Positions 8,770 through 17,598 of a stretch of 64,000 nucleotides of DNA are shown here, in pieces. The stretch is from Vreelandella neptunia (GTDB taxonomy: Bacteria > Pseudomonadota > Gammaproteobacteria > Pseudomonadales > Halomonadaceae): contig NZ_JHQL01000002.1 of the NCBI RefSeq assembly GCF_000712975.1, positions 310,001 through 374,000 of the forward strand, in the 5' to 3' direction. A program made the position numbers and the translations under genes. Within the stretch, counting starts at the first letter, position 1, and the number at the start of each line of letters is the position of its first letter. The notes under the pieces are model-generated. The model had not been told where the DNA came from. It ran no database searches and saw only the letters and a list, made by a program, of their open reading frames with translations.

Positions 8770-8847
8770 TTCTTAAAAATCATTCTTAAAAATCATTCTT
8801 AAAAATCGTTCTTAAAAATCGTTCTTGAAAATCGTTCTTGAAGACGG
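8770..8847. repeat. Tandem 13-bp repeat between xpaC-like and telA genes
   Basis: Units of TTCTTAAAAATCR repeat head to tail at 8770, 8783, 8796, 8809 and 8822 (the last with one change), with a degenerate unit at 8835. The first four differ only at the last base. The array sits about 15-90 nt upstream of the TelA start codon in the presumed dicistronic message. Possible roles are a slippage-prone leader affecting TelA translation or a protein-binding array. Confidence 0.9.
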
Positions 8848-8892
8848 TCTTAAACACCCGTCTTGGAACCATATGACAACTCCGCGAACGAA

Positions 8893-9834
8893 TTACTCCT
8901 TGCGCGCATAGCGACCCGCACCTTCGACGAAATGGCGCAAGTCCTCTAATGCTTTCTCGGTAGTGACAGCTGCCTGAGGCCGTGCGGTTTCGATTCGTGC
9001 CATAGAGACGGCCGTGTCGTCGAGTACGGTCAATGCCGACTCCACCTGAGCAGAGAGCTCCTGAAGCCGCTTTTCAGTCTCGCTAAGCAGATCCAGACGC
9101 CGCATCAGGGCGGCCCGCTCTTCTGTACTCAATCGATGGCTTTCCCGGGTCAGGCGGTCACGCACATAATTACCGTCCACACTTGCCACGCTGCGAGCTT
9201 GGGAAGCCATGGTAGTGAGCGTATCCACCGAACCGAGGCACACTTGCGCGACTAAGCTTTGCGAGCGCTCAAAGGCCAGCTCACCACGTTGGAATCGGCC
9301 ACTGAGCACCTCCATGACATGGTAGTAACGGCTATAGAGGCGGTCAGCCAGGATCGCCAGATCAGAACGATGAACATCAAGCAAGCGCTGTTTGGCTTGG
9401 CACATTGCCATTACCAAATCATCGGCTCCCTCGGGCGGCGCTGCCGGGTCGAGCACCAACACGCCAGCTTCATGAGCATTGCGCGCTTGTTGAGCACGGC
9501 GCTGTTGCGCTTTGGCGTTAATCTCGGCCTGCTGACGGCGCGCGCGACGGCGAGCTAGCCAGCCTCTCAAGGTTCGCTCAATGGGCAGTGCTACCGGGAT
9601 GGCGACAATCCCCGCCAACCACCCCAGCAAGCTTGGACTGAAACCGCCCCACAGTGAGGTCAGCCACAGCAACATGCTGATGAAAGGCACTGTCAGGCAA
9701 TAGCGCAAAATGACATGCAGCCGACCTGGTGCCGCCACCGGAACTGCTAGGCCAGGGTTGAAGAGCCCTACCAGCAACCAGGGCAGGCAGGTCATAAAAA
9801 GACCATAAGAAAATCCCTGCAGGAATCCCAACAT
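8893..9834 (-). CDS. XpaC-like membrane protein (5-bromo-4-chloroindolyl phosphate hydrolysis family)
   Basis: This is a 313-residue protein. The first 90 residues hold two or three hydrophobic segments (about 8-30, 45-65, 70-85), followed by a basic arginine-rich stretch and a long helical cytoplasmic part that may coil. The C-terminal region (A-V-T-T-E-K-A-L-E-D-L-R-H-F) and pairing with a downstream TelA gene match the XpaC-TelA pairing known from Bacillus and proteobacteria. No catalytic residues can be named, and the hydrolysis name is historical. The product is probably an inner-membrane partner of TelA. Confidence 0.65.
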   Translation of the reverse strand: MLGFLQGFSYGLFMTCLPWLLVGLFNPGLAVPVAAPGRLHVILRYCLTVPFISMLLWLTSLWGGFSPSLLGWLAGIVAIPVALPIERTLRGWLARRRARRQQAEINAKAQQRRAQQARNAHEAGVLVLDPAAPPEGADDLVMAMCQAKQRLLDVHRSDLAILADRLYSRYYHVMEVLSGRFQRGELAFERSQSLVAQVCLGSVDTLTTMASQARSVASVDGNYVRDRLTRESHRLSTEERAALMRRLDLLSETEKRLQELSAQVESALTVLDDTAVSMARIETARPQAAVTTEKALEDLRHFVEGAGRYARKE

Positions 9835-10101
9835 TGCTTCGGCTACCTATATTCGTGGAACGCACATGACAAGACGTAAATACCCAGAATAGTACCACTA
9901 AAACAGGGTAACCAAGGTGAGACGTTGATCACTAGGAGGCTAGAAAAAGTTACAGATGACGATCCAAACATCTGCTCACTAGACTGCTTCTATTTAGCAA
10001 ACGCTCTTGGCGTGATCGGCACTTAACTCCTACGTTGTTTTAAGGACGGTTGTAAAAATAGACGAATAAAGCTGACCATAAAGGCACAGGGAGATGTAGC
10101 G

Positions 10102-11727
10102 ATGGATGCATTTGCGAGGAAGCTGGGCCTCAAGACAGATCCCGTCATTTTTTTCACCTCTGCAGGGATCATGATCATTTTCCTGACGGCGCTTTTGATT
10201 GCGCCAGACGCGATAGGTGAAGCTTTCGGCGCAGGGCGGCAGTGGATAGTTACTAACCTTGGCTGGTTCTTTATTTTAGGGGTAACGAGTTGGGTAGCAT
10301 TCTTGCTGTGGGTAGCGCTCAGCCGTTATGGGGTAATCCGCCTGGGTGGCAATGATGCGAAGCCGGCCTATACCAATATTTCCTGGTTTACCATGCTATT
10401 TGCTGGCGGTATTGGCACAGTATTGATGTTCTGGGGGGTAGCAGAGCCTATCTCCCACTTTGCAACGCCCCCTCGGCCGGATGTTGAGCCCTTCTCGGTG
10501 GACGCCGCCGACGATGCCATGAGCTTTTCTATCTACCATTTAGGGCTGCATACCTGGTCAATTTTCGCCATGCCGGGGCTGGCGTTTGCGTACTTTATTT
10601 ACCGCTACAACCTGCCGATGCGCTTCAGCTCAGTGTTCTACCCGCTGATAGGTGAGCGCATTTACGGCCCTGTTGGCAAAGTCCTCGATATTTTTGCCAT
10701 TCTAGGTACCCTGTTTGGTGTGGCGGTTTCTATCGGTCTTGGTACCCAGCAAATCAATGCAGGGCTGACAGAACTGTTTGGCGTGCCAGATGCAGTGACG
10801 ACGAAAGTCATCATCATCGCCGTTCTGACGACTGTCGCCGTGGGATCGATCGTCGCGGGGCTAGATGCCGGCGTGAAACGGCTTTCCAATATCAATATCG
10901 GTATGGCCGTCGGTCTGCTAATGTTTGTGCTGTTTACTGGCTCGACCGTTTTCCTGTTGCGTGCTGTTGTCGAGACCTTTGGTCTCTATATAACGAATCT
11001 GCTTCCCATGGCGTTCTGGAACGACACGCTGGCCAGATATACCAGCAATGACGGCAGCGGCTGGGGATGGCAAGGCAGTTGGACAGTGTTTTATTGGGCC
11101 TGGACAGTAACGTGGTCGCCTTTTATCGGGATCTTCGTCGCACGCATCTCCCGTGGGCGAACCATCCGTGAGTTTGTCCTTGGGGTGCTGTTCGCACCTT
11201 CCATCTTTACGCTGATCTGGTTTGCGATCTTTGGCTGGTCAGCAATGGAAATCGATGGGATTGGCGCTGAAGCCCGCGCAGCCCTGGGAGCTCAAGCCGG
11301 CACATTGTCAGCTGCCGTCGGCGAAAGCATTCCCCTCGCCATGTTCGCATTTTTCGAGAACTTCCCAGCCGCCACCTTAATCCAGGGCTTGGCAGTGGTG
11401 ATCGTCGCCATCTTCTTTGCCACCTCATCAGACTCCGCATCTCTGGTCGTCGATATGCTGTGTACCGGCAGTTCCGACCCTGGCCCTTGGCACCAGCGGG
11501 TATTTTGGGGCGTCTCTGAAGGCATGCTAGCGGCCATGCTTATTGTACTAGCGGGCGATGCTGGACTGACCGCCTTGCAAGAAGTGATTACCGTGGTTGG
11601 CCTACCGATGTTTATTCTAGTGTTCGCCATGATGTTCTCTTTATTCCGTAGTCTCGGCCATGAGGATCTTAGCGAAGTTCGTGTCGGTGCCCCACCCAGC
11701 CCAAAGGAGTTACGGCCAGATGACTAG
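10102..11727 (+). CDS. BCCT-family transporter (betaine/carnitine/choline type)
   Basis: This 541-residue protein with about twelve membrane segments carries the BCCT signature W-A-W-T-V-T-W-S-P-F-I-G-I-F-V-A-R-I-S near residues 335-353, and G-G-I-G-T-V-L-M-F-W-G-V-A-E-P in TM3-4. It would import a quaternary ammonium osmolyte with sodium or protons, as expected in a halophile. The short C-terminal tail (about 25 residues) argues against a BetT-type regulatory extension. The substrate is not predictable from sequence alone. It stands alone, with 267 bp upstream and a gene graveyard downstream. Confidence 0.93.
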   Translation: MDAFARKLGLKTDPVIFFTSAGIMIIFLTALLIAPDAIGEAFGAGRQWIVTNLGWFFILGVTSWVAFLLWVALSRYGVIRLGGNDAKPAYTNISWFTMLFAGGIGTVLMFWGVAEPISHFATPPRPDVEPFSVDAADDAMSFSIYHLGLHTWSIFAMPGLAFAYFIYRYNLPMRFSSVFYPLIGERIYGPVGKVLDIFAILGTLFGVAVSIGLGTQQINAGLTELFGVPDAVTTKVIIIAVLTTVAVGSIVAGLDAGVKRLSNINIGMAVGLLMFVLFTGSTVFLLRAVVETFGLYITNLLPMAFWNDTLARYTSNDGSGWGWQGSWTVFYWAWTVTWSPFIGIFVARISRGRTIREFVLGVLFAPSIFTLIWFAIFGWSAMEIDGIGAEARAALGAQAGTLSAAVGESIPLAMFAFFENFPAATLIQGLAVVIVAIFFATSSDSASLVVDMLCTGSSDPGPWHQRVFWGVSEGMLAAMLIVLAGDAGLTALQEVITVVGLPMFILVFAMMFSLFRSLGHEDLSEVRVGAPPSPKELRPDD

Positions 11728-11845
11728 GTAATGCAGTGCCTTTTGACACCATCAAGTAGTGTTACGATTCAGGCGGTTGTAAATAGCCTGAGTTCCCAAG
11801 GCCTCATCAAGCTGTCTATCATTATTCAAAACCAACTGAGCATCT

Positions 11846-12075
11846 GAATAACTTAGACTGCCAGTCTATGACCGGAGAACTCCATGCCATCCCCCCTCGT
11901 GACGACCCAATTTTTGTTCTGGATGGGGGACTGCCACAGTGGCTAGCCGAAAAGCGGGACGTTGTTGCTGCTATCGCTGTACGACGGTTCTTGGGCAGAC
12001 TGGGGACGTGATGAATCACTCCCAGTGGCTTAGGTTTTGTATGAATGGCTCTGGCCAATAGCAATGGATGCTTCA
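11846..12075 (+). pseudogene. Doubly deleted copy of the sseA sulfurtransferase gene
   Basis: This segment matches the intact gene at 40394-41242 from about 20 bp before its start codon to about 40 bp after its stop, with only scattered substitutions, but lacks two internal blocks. The first missing block equals 40421-40733 (313 bp). The second is 386 bp and its ends are the two copies of CTATCGCTG at 40794 and 41180 in the intact gene, one of which remains here. After the first junction the frame meets TAG, so no protein is made. It lies in the same orientation as the parent, 28.5 kb away. Confidence 0.93.
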
Positions 12076-12252
12076 CAAACCTCTACGCAAACAGGAACGT
12101 CGTGTACAAAATTTATTCAACGAAGAGGGTGGTGCTAGATTGAAACCCTAGTCAGTTTCCTGATGCCTTTTTCGATGGCCATGGTTTTCTATATGGCTAT
12201 ACAAAACTCATTGCTAGTAGCTCACAAGGGGGCTATGGTTGCCCCCAATAAG

Positions 12253-12299
12253 GCCCCTATCGGTGAGACTGCTACGCAGTCACATTATTGCTTAGGGGC
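12253..12299. repeat. Nested inverted repeat (cruciform-like)
   Basis: An outer stem GCCCCTA/TAGGGGC encloses an inner hairpin GACTGC-TAC-GCAGTC. It lies in non-coding DNA between the sseA remnant and the IS3 fragment. It may be a REP-type element or a leftover terminator. Confidence 0.5.
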
Positions 12300-12807
12300 T
12301 TCTTATTGATCCTGTAGCCAAAGCTTTGTGCCGAGGCAGCGCCTCAGCCATCAACACCGCTGAGGTTCTATTTGTGGCTGCAGGAATTCGGGTGGACACA
12401 AGCTCACCTTGGTCGGCCTATCATTTTTGGTAACACGACGTTGGCCTCTTGGTTGCTCGCAACCTACGCTGGTTTTTTTATTTTCTGGCTACCACCAATC
12501 CTTCCAGTCTTCCGTAATCCTCATCCCGCTCAAATTCAGCTTCCTCGATGAGCGCTGCTATGGAAACTGTTCCAGGTGTTCAGCCAACCGATTATGCCAC
12601 TGGGTGTTCGGACAAATCGACGTCACCAGCATGCGTGTTGTAGCTAACAGCAGGAACAGCTTGAAACGAGTAGCACTGAGGCGGTAGTAGCCTACCCGCT
12701 GCAGATAGTTCCGTCGGTGACCACCAAACCTCGGGAGTTGAGCAGTGAATCGCCCCGGTTATTCCAGGGACTGGTTTGTTTGAGTCAGACAGCTTCACCC
12801 GAAGGTG

Positions 12808-12977
12808 AAATACCTCCGTTTTGAATAAGCCGATTATGGTCTCAGCCAGCGCACTGTCGTAGGAGCCGCCAGTGGTGCCGACTGAGGCATCGATACCCTC
12901 ATCAGCCGTACGCTCTGCGTAGAAGATCGAGAGATACTGGCTTCCCCAATCACTATGGTTAGTGATGTAACGCACTT
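12808..12977 (-). pseudogene. IS3-family transposase OrfB fragment
   Basis: The minus-strand translation contains H-S-D-W-G-S-Q-Y-L-S, then G-T-T-G-G-S-Y-D-S-A-L-A-E-T-I, ending near T-E-V-F-H. This is the DDE-core segment of IS3-group OrfB (usual H-S-D-R-G-S-Q-Y and S-Y-D-N-A-L-A-E). Only about 56 residues remain. The downstream sequence of the same reading frame (to 12592) is no longer IS3-like and appears fused to unrelated DNA. The catalytic region is incomplete, so this is an inactive relic. Confidence 0.85.
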
Positions 12978-13083
12978 AGGCGTGATTTACGTTACAACAC
13001 GACTAAGCTGACAACGAGTTAGTAGCAATACCCGATAAAAAGAGGCTTTAAATTTTTAAATAACTTCAAAAAGCCCGGCAAGA

Positions 13084-13527
13084 TTATTGATGCATTGGCA
13101 TAACTGAACGGATAGGTGCCACCACCTCTATACCATCTCCGTTATCAAAAAATAGATTTAAGCTGACTGAACCGCCTGTATTAACAGGTTGACTTAAGCC
13201 AATTAACATCAAATGCAATCCTCCGGGGGCAAGCGTTACTTTCCCTTGAGCAGGTATTTCAATCGCCTCCACCTGACGCATCTGCATGACTTCATCTATC
13301 ACGACATGATCATGTAACTCTGTATATTCTGTGATGCTATTTTGGGCCTCTATCAAGCGTACTGGCGCATCACTTTGGTTATACAGCGTCATAAAAGCAG
13401 CCGTCGCAGGTGAACCGGGCGGTACCTCTCGTACAAAAGGATCTTCAACGATCAGCGAATCAGCTTGTACAAACGAAGTAAACACTATTGCGCTTAACGC
13501 TAGTACAGTAGAACGAACGCTTAACAT
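13084..13527 (-). CDS. Periplasmic copper chaperone PCu(A)C
   Basis: This 147-residue protein has a signal peptide (about 1-22, cleavage after Q-A). The copper-binding residues of the PCu(A)C family are visible: His72/His74, Met81/Met83, and His105-x-Met107 in G-G-L-H-L-M-L-I-G-L. The family delivers Cu(I) to the CuA or CuB site of cytochrome oxidases. Downstream and upstream neighbours are not oxidase genes of the CuA type (the nearby CioAB has no copper), so the target lies elsewhere. Confidence 0.93.
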   Translation of the reverse strand: MLSVRSTVLALSAIVFTSFVQADSLIVEDPFVREVPPGSPATAAFMTLYNQSDAPVRLIEAQNSITEYTELHDHVVIDEVMQMRQVEAIEIPAQGKVTLAPGGLHLMLIGLSQPVNTGGSVSLNLFFDNGDGIEVVAPIRSVMPMHQ

Positions 13528-13614
13528 ATTTCATACCCCCTATTGAGCTATTATTTCATCTCAGTGGAAACCATATAAAAAAACGCCTGGGATCAGTATT
13601 TATGCGTTAGCGCC

Positions 13615-14049
13615 TTAGGTATCAGCTAATTGGAGGGCTTGAGCGAACTGCTCTTCATTCAACGTTTCACGCCAATATTCCACACAGCTAGAGCGCATCA
13701 TCAGCAAATCGGATTCCAGCTGACCAATAAACGCTGCCTTTTCAGTACGCACTCCAGTGTTAGCACCACTGAGAATCATTTGGCGCAGCTCGTTGCGCTG
13801 AGCAACCACAAGATCTTCCAATGCCTCTCGTTCTGCAGGGCTCTTAGCCATCCAATCTTTCAAAGCAGACCGCTGCTCACTATCTAGCTGCAAGTGGTCA
13901 GCATTTCGTGCGATTACAGGGGTCAACATTACAATAGGGCTAGAAAGCTCTGAAACATCACGAGAATCACTGACAGTTTGTGCAGTAGCAACACTTACTC
14001 CCAAGGGGACAATGAAGGTAGCTGCGAGTAGAAATTTAATAAAAAGCAT
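13615..14049 (-). CDS. Small periplasmic helical protein
   Basis: This is a 144-residue protein from the ATG at 14049, supported by an AGGAAT ribosome site; the longer reading frame to 14163 lacks such support and would hide the signal peptide. Residues 1-23 form a clear signal peptide ending A-T-A-Q. The rest is helical and charged, with L-D-S-E-Q-R-S-A-L-K-D-W and R-N-E-L-R-Q-M-I, loosely like Spy/CpxP or heavy-metal-sensing periplasmic helices. I do not recognise the family. It lies upstream of the PCu(A)C gene on the same strand with an 87-bp gap and could share its message, which would fit a metal-related role. Confidence 0.7.
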   Translation of the reverse strand: MLFIKFLLAATFIVPLGVSVATAQTVSDSRDVSELSSPIVMLTPVIARNADHLQLDSEQRSALKDWMAKSPAEREALEDLVVAQRNELRQMILSGANTGVRTEKAAFIGQLESDLLMMRSSCVEYWRETLNEEQFAQALQLADT

Positions 14050-14350
14050 AATGTTATTCCTATAGAGAATAAAAGAACACTTTACGACTCTGTAGCCTTT
14101 TCCGTAATGCGAGAGATTGTCGCACCTGCAAGTTAGCCGACTGCCATTTGATGGGCAGTGCACTGAAGCGAGACTGGCTATTTATAATGCTTCGTCCTAG
14201 GTGGGCTGGTCGAGATCGGGGCGATTCTCCCTGTCGACGCATTCACTGTATTGGATGCAAAAAGCCGTCAATAATTATCCAAAAATTAAATTGACGTACA
14301 AACCTTGTATCGATAGCCTGTGGCTGGTTTATTTTAGCGAGAGACTGTTT

Positions 14351-15736
14351 ATGTTTTCTTTGCTCCAGCGGCTTACTGTTGCATTTTCTTCCGAGCCTAC
14401 TGATTCTTCAGAACTCTCGCACACAGATACTTTTACGTCTCTCTTCGATGCATTGCCAGTGGCCATCTTACAACTAGATCGTTACGGCAATGTTCTGAAA
14501 AGCAATCCTTCTGCACAGCAACTGTGGGGTAAGGAAGCGTTAGTAAGAGGTGATTGTCGGCCCATAATTCCTGGCCTAAAAACTGACACCAGTGCTGAAC
14601 AAATTTTAGAAAGCGTAGATGTCACAGGACAAAGCTTCACTGTTAGTGTCACCGTAGTGCCTTATAAGGAAGGGCTCCTAGCAACCACCCAACGCCTGCC
14701 GTCGTTACCTACCAATCACGCTCAACAGGCGTTAGAAAAAGCGCTAGATGCAGTCGTTACCATTGATGCAAAGAACCACATTGTTTTTTTTAACGATGCC
14801 GCGCAACAGCTATGGGGTTACCAACGTGAGGAAGTACTAGGCCACAACGTCAAGCTACTGGTACCGGAAGAGCACCGCAACCAGCATGACGAATATATCG
14901 GACGTCATCGTCGTACTAGGCAAAACCGCATTGTTGGTAGCAGTCGTGATGTGGTGATGCGTCGCCGCAACGGCGAAACTATCTGGGTCAATATTTCTCT
15001 TTCTGAAGTCATCGTAGAGGGTGAAACTTGTTATACCGCTTTTGCTAAAGATATTACTGACCAGCGCCTTCTTAAAGAGCGCCTCAACCAAACATTGGAG
15101 CAGGCTTTAGACGCTGTTGTTAGTATCGATAACCAAAATAACGTCACCTTTTTCAATGGCGCAGCTGAAAAACTGTGGGGATATAGCCGCCAGGAAGTAC
15201 TGGGGAAAAACGTTAAAATGCTAGTACCACAGTCAATTCAGCCGAATCATGACGCTTATGTAAATGCTAATCGTGGGGGTGGAGATAATAAGATCGTGGG
15301 CTTCACCCGAGAAGTTCCAGTTCCCCGTAAAGACGGCGAAATTCGTTGGGGAAGCGTTACGTTATCTAAAGTAAAGCTTGGCACAGAAACTCACTATACA
15401 GCTTTCTTTCGCGATGTGACTGCCGATGTCAATCTGCGCCGCGAGATGGATGACAAAATGAGCAAAGTAGATGAAGCGAGCCAAAAAATCAGCGCTTTGG
15501 TCGCGTCAATTGATGGCATTGCTAGCCAGACAAACTTACTATCACTCAATGCCGCTATCGAGGCCGCTAGGGCAGGAGAAGCCGGCCGAGGGTTTGCAGT
15601 TGTTGCACAAGAAGTGCGCCGGTTGGCAGAGAGCTCATCTAATGCTGCCCGTAAGGTCAGCAGTAGCGTTGAAATAACGCGTAGTTTGCTTGGCGAATTA
15701 AAGGAAACGCTGAAGCATCTAGCTGAAAAAAAATAG
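14351..15736 (+). CDS. Soluble PAS-PAS-PAS chemoreceptor-like protein (BdlA-like)
   Basis: This is a 461-residue protein without membrane segments. Three PAS domains lie at about 30-115, 125-240 and 247-360; the second and third are close duplicates (D-A-V-V-T-I-D / D-A-V-V-S-I-D; W-G-Y-x-R-x-E-V-L-G). The C-terminal 85 residues hold the chemoreceptor hairpin [18 protein letters not shown] (about 390-407), but the signalling domain is much shorter than in ordinary MCPs. Architecture resembles BdlA of Pseudomonas, a biofilm dispersion regulator. I start at ATG 14351; the frame opens at 14201 but the added 50 residues look non-coding. Confidence 0.85.
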   Translation: MFSLLQRLTVAFSSEPTDSSELSHTDTFTSLFDALPVAILQLDRYGNVLKSNPSAQQLWGKEALVRGDCRPIIPGLKTDTSAEQILESVDVTGQSFTVSVTVVPYKEGLLATTQRLPSLPTNHAQQALEKALDAVVTIDAKNHIVFFNDAAQQLWGYQREEVLGHNVKLLVPEEHRNQHDEYIGRHRRTRQNRIVGSSRDVVMRRRNGETIWVNISLSEVIVEGETCYTAFAKDITDQRLLKERLNQTLEQALDAVVSIDNQNNVTFFNGAAEKLWGYSRQEVLGKNVKMLVPQSIQPNHDAYVNANRGGGDNKIVGFTREVPVPRKDGEIRWGSVTLSKVKLGTETHYTAFFRDVTADVNLRREMDDKMSKVDEASQKISALVASIDGIASQTNLLSLNAAIEAARAGEAGRGFAVVAQEVRRLAESSSNAARKVSSSVEITRSLLGELKETLKHLAEKK

Positions 15737-16173
15737 CGTGAACAACTTATACTCCAATGCGTGCGCTACCCTACCTAAGTTTTAGCCAGTAGCGCACTGG
15801 CATCCTTCTACACGCTATTTTTCATATGTTCATCGAATGAGTCATACCTCCAACCTGCTTAGTGTGCTGTTTTGACAGGCCTCGCGTAAGGAAGCGTTAG
15901 CCCTTACTGGCGTGTACCTCTTTTTCCCTACGCGATGATTAAGTTCCTCGCCACCGCAGCTGCCCTAGACAACTTCTGATCAAGCACTAGATGCGACAAA
16001 CCGTCATCCTTGATATCGCCACTTCCGTTTGTGGCTTCAGCCTCATTGCCTGTACAATAATTAAGTTATAAGAATATTACTTAAAGCGATATAGGCTTGT
16101 GTTTTATCACGTGCGCTTTGCCGAGTGAACGCTCGCAAAGTACGGATATCGCGTCATGCTCTCGGAGGTCGTC
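15737..16173. other. Intergenic region upstream of cioAB
   Basis: This 437-bp gap carries a 9-bp inverted repeat (GTGCGCTAC with GTAGCGCAC, about 15758-15795) soon after the chemoreceptor stop, plausibly a weak terminator. The rest is non-coding. A minus-strand open stretch at about 15945-16045 has no start codon or recognisable family. The cioA promoter must lie near the AT-rich 16060-16110. No FNR box was seen. Confidence 0.5.
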
Positions 16174-17598
16174 ATGGAGCTCGATCCGCTAATTTTATCC
16201 CGCTTGCAATTCGCGTTTGTCGTTTCCTTTCACGCTATATTTCCTGTGTTTACGATTGGCCTAGCATCTTATATTGCTGTTTTACATGGCTTATTTTATA
16301 AAACAGCCAACCAAGCATGGGATCGTTTAGCTCAGTTCTGGACCAAGGTGTTTGCCGTAGTGTTCGGTATGGGCGTCGTGTCGGGTATTGTGATGTCCTT
16401 CCAGTTTGGCACTAACTGGAGCAACTTCTCGTACGCTACATCGAACTTCCTTGGTCCTATCCTCAGCTACGAGGTGGTCACCGCCTTCTTCCTTGAGGCA
16501 GCCTTTTTAGGCGTTCTTCTCTTTGGCCGCAACAAGGTGCCGCAGGGAGTTCACCTATTTGCCGCCATCATGGTGGCTATCGGTACGTTCATCTCGTCTT
16601 TTTGGATTCTTTCCGCTAACAGCTGGATGCAAACGCCGGCAGGCTATGAGCTGATTGATGGTCGCTTCCATATTACCTCGTGGCTTGAGGCCATTTTTAA
16701 CCCGTCGTTCTGGTACCGCTTCGCGCACATGGGCATGGCATCGTTTCTCACCGGTGGTTTTGTGGTGGCTGGCGTTAGCGCGTGGTACCTGTTGCGCAAC
16801 CGCGATGTAGAGGCTAATAAGAAAGCGCTCTCCATGTGCCTATGGTTACTGCTCTTTTTAACACCCGCGCAGGCATTAATCGGTGATTTCCACGGGCTAA
16901 ATACCCTGGAGCATCAGCCAACCAAAGTGGCGGCCATGGAAGGCAACTGGGAAACCCGCTCTAACGTACCACTGCTGCTTTTTGCACTGCCTGATCAGGA
17001 AAATCAAACCAACCGGTTTGAGCTTGGCATTCCCAACATGGCGAGCATCATCCTCAAGCACAGCGCTGATGGCGTGATTCCAGGACTTTCCGAGGTAGCT
17101 CCTGAAGAACAGCCACCGGTAGCGCTAGTGTTCTGGTCTTTCCGCGTGATGGTTGGCATTGGCTTTTTAATGATTGGCGTGGCCCTTCTGGGGCTAATAC
17201 TGCGGCGCAAAGGGCGCATTTTTGAGAGTCCCCTGTTCCTGAAAACACTGGTGGCGATGATTATCACGCCGTTTGTGGCCGTGCTTGCAGGGTGGATCGT
17301 GACGGAAGCAGGCCGCGCGCCATGGCTGGTGTATGGGGTGATGACCCACGCACAAGGCTTAACGCCGTCACTCACCGGCGCGATGGCGCTGTTTACGCTA
17401 ATTGGGTATGTCGCCGTGTATAGCGTGGTGTTTGTCGTCGGCGTGTACTACCTCACCCGCGTAGTACGTAACGGCATGCACGACGACCCCATTGAAGTTA
17501 AAGGAGAAGTTGAGCGTCCTAAGCGTCCGTTTTCTGCCGCGCACACCCCGTTAGATGATGACTTAGGCGATCGCACCGCAGGAGCAAACGTATCATGA
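16174..17598 (+). CDS. cioA: Cytochrome bd-type quinol oxidase subunit I (cyanide-insensitive type)
   Basis: This 474-residue membrane protein is subunit I of a bd oxidase, which reduces O2 to water with quinol and binds the hemes. It opens with L-D-P-L-I-L-S-R-L-Q-F-A-F (heme ligand His follows) and has E-A-G-R-A-P-W in place of the E. coli G-R-Q-P-W. Its Q-loop is short and its length is below that of E. coli CydA, features of the CIO branch, which resists cyanide and sulfide. I chose ATG 16174 because GGAGGT at 16164-16169 precedes it; an in-frame ATG at 16156 lies before that site. It overlaps cioB by 4 bp. Confidence 0.93.
   Translation: MELDPLILSRLQFAFVVSFHAIFPVFTIGLASYIAVLHGLFYKTANQAWDRLAQFWTKVFAVVFGMGVVSGIVMSFQFGTNWSNFSYATSNFLGPILSYEVVTAFFLEAAFLGVLLFGRNKVPQGVHLFAAIMVAIGTFISSFWILSANSWMQTPAGYELIDGRFHITSWLEAIFNPSFWYRFAHMGMASFLTGGFVVAGVSAWYLLRNRDVEANKKALSMCLWLLLFLTPAQALIGDFHGLNTLEHQPTKVAAMEGNWETRSNVPLLLFALPDQENQTNRFELGIPNMASIILKHSADGVIPGLSEVAPEEQPPVALVFWSFRVMVGIGFLMIGVALLGLILRRKGRIFESPLFLKTLVAMIITPFVAVLAGWIVTEAGRAPWLVYGVMTHAQGLTPSLTGAMALFTLIGYVAVYSVVFVVGVYYLTRVVRNGMHDDPIEVKGEVERPKRPFSAAHTPLDDDLGDRTAGANVS

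Noticed and set aside
12409-12687. Plus-strand open frame of 92 codons
   Set aside because: Overlaps the IS3-derived scar, has no coding character or ribosome site.
15945-16045. Minus-strand open stretch with G-D-I-K-D-D-G-L-S-H-L
   Set aside because: No start codon, no ribosome site and no family I recognise; probably chance or an unrecognisable relic.
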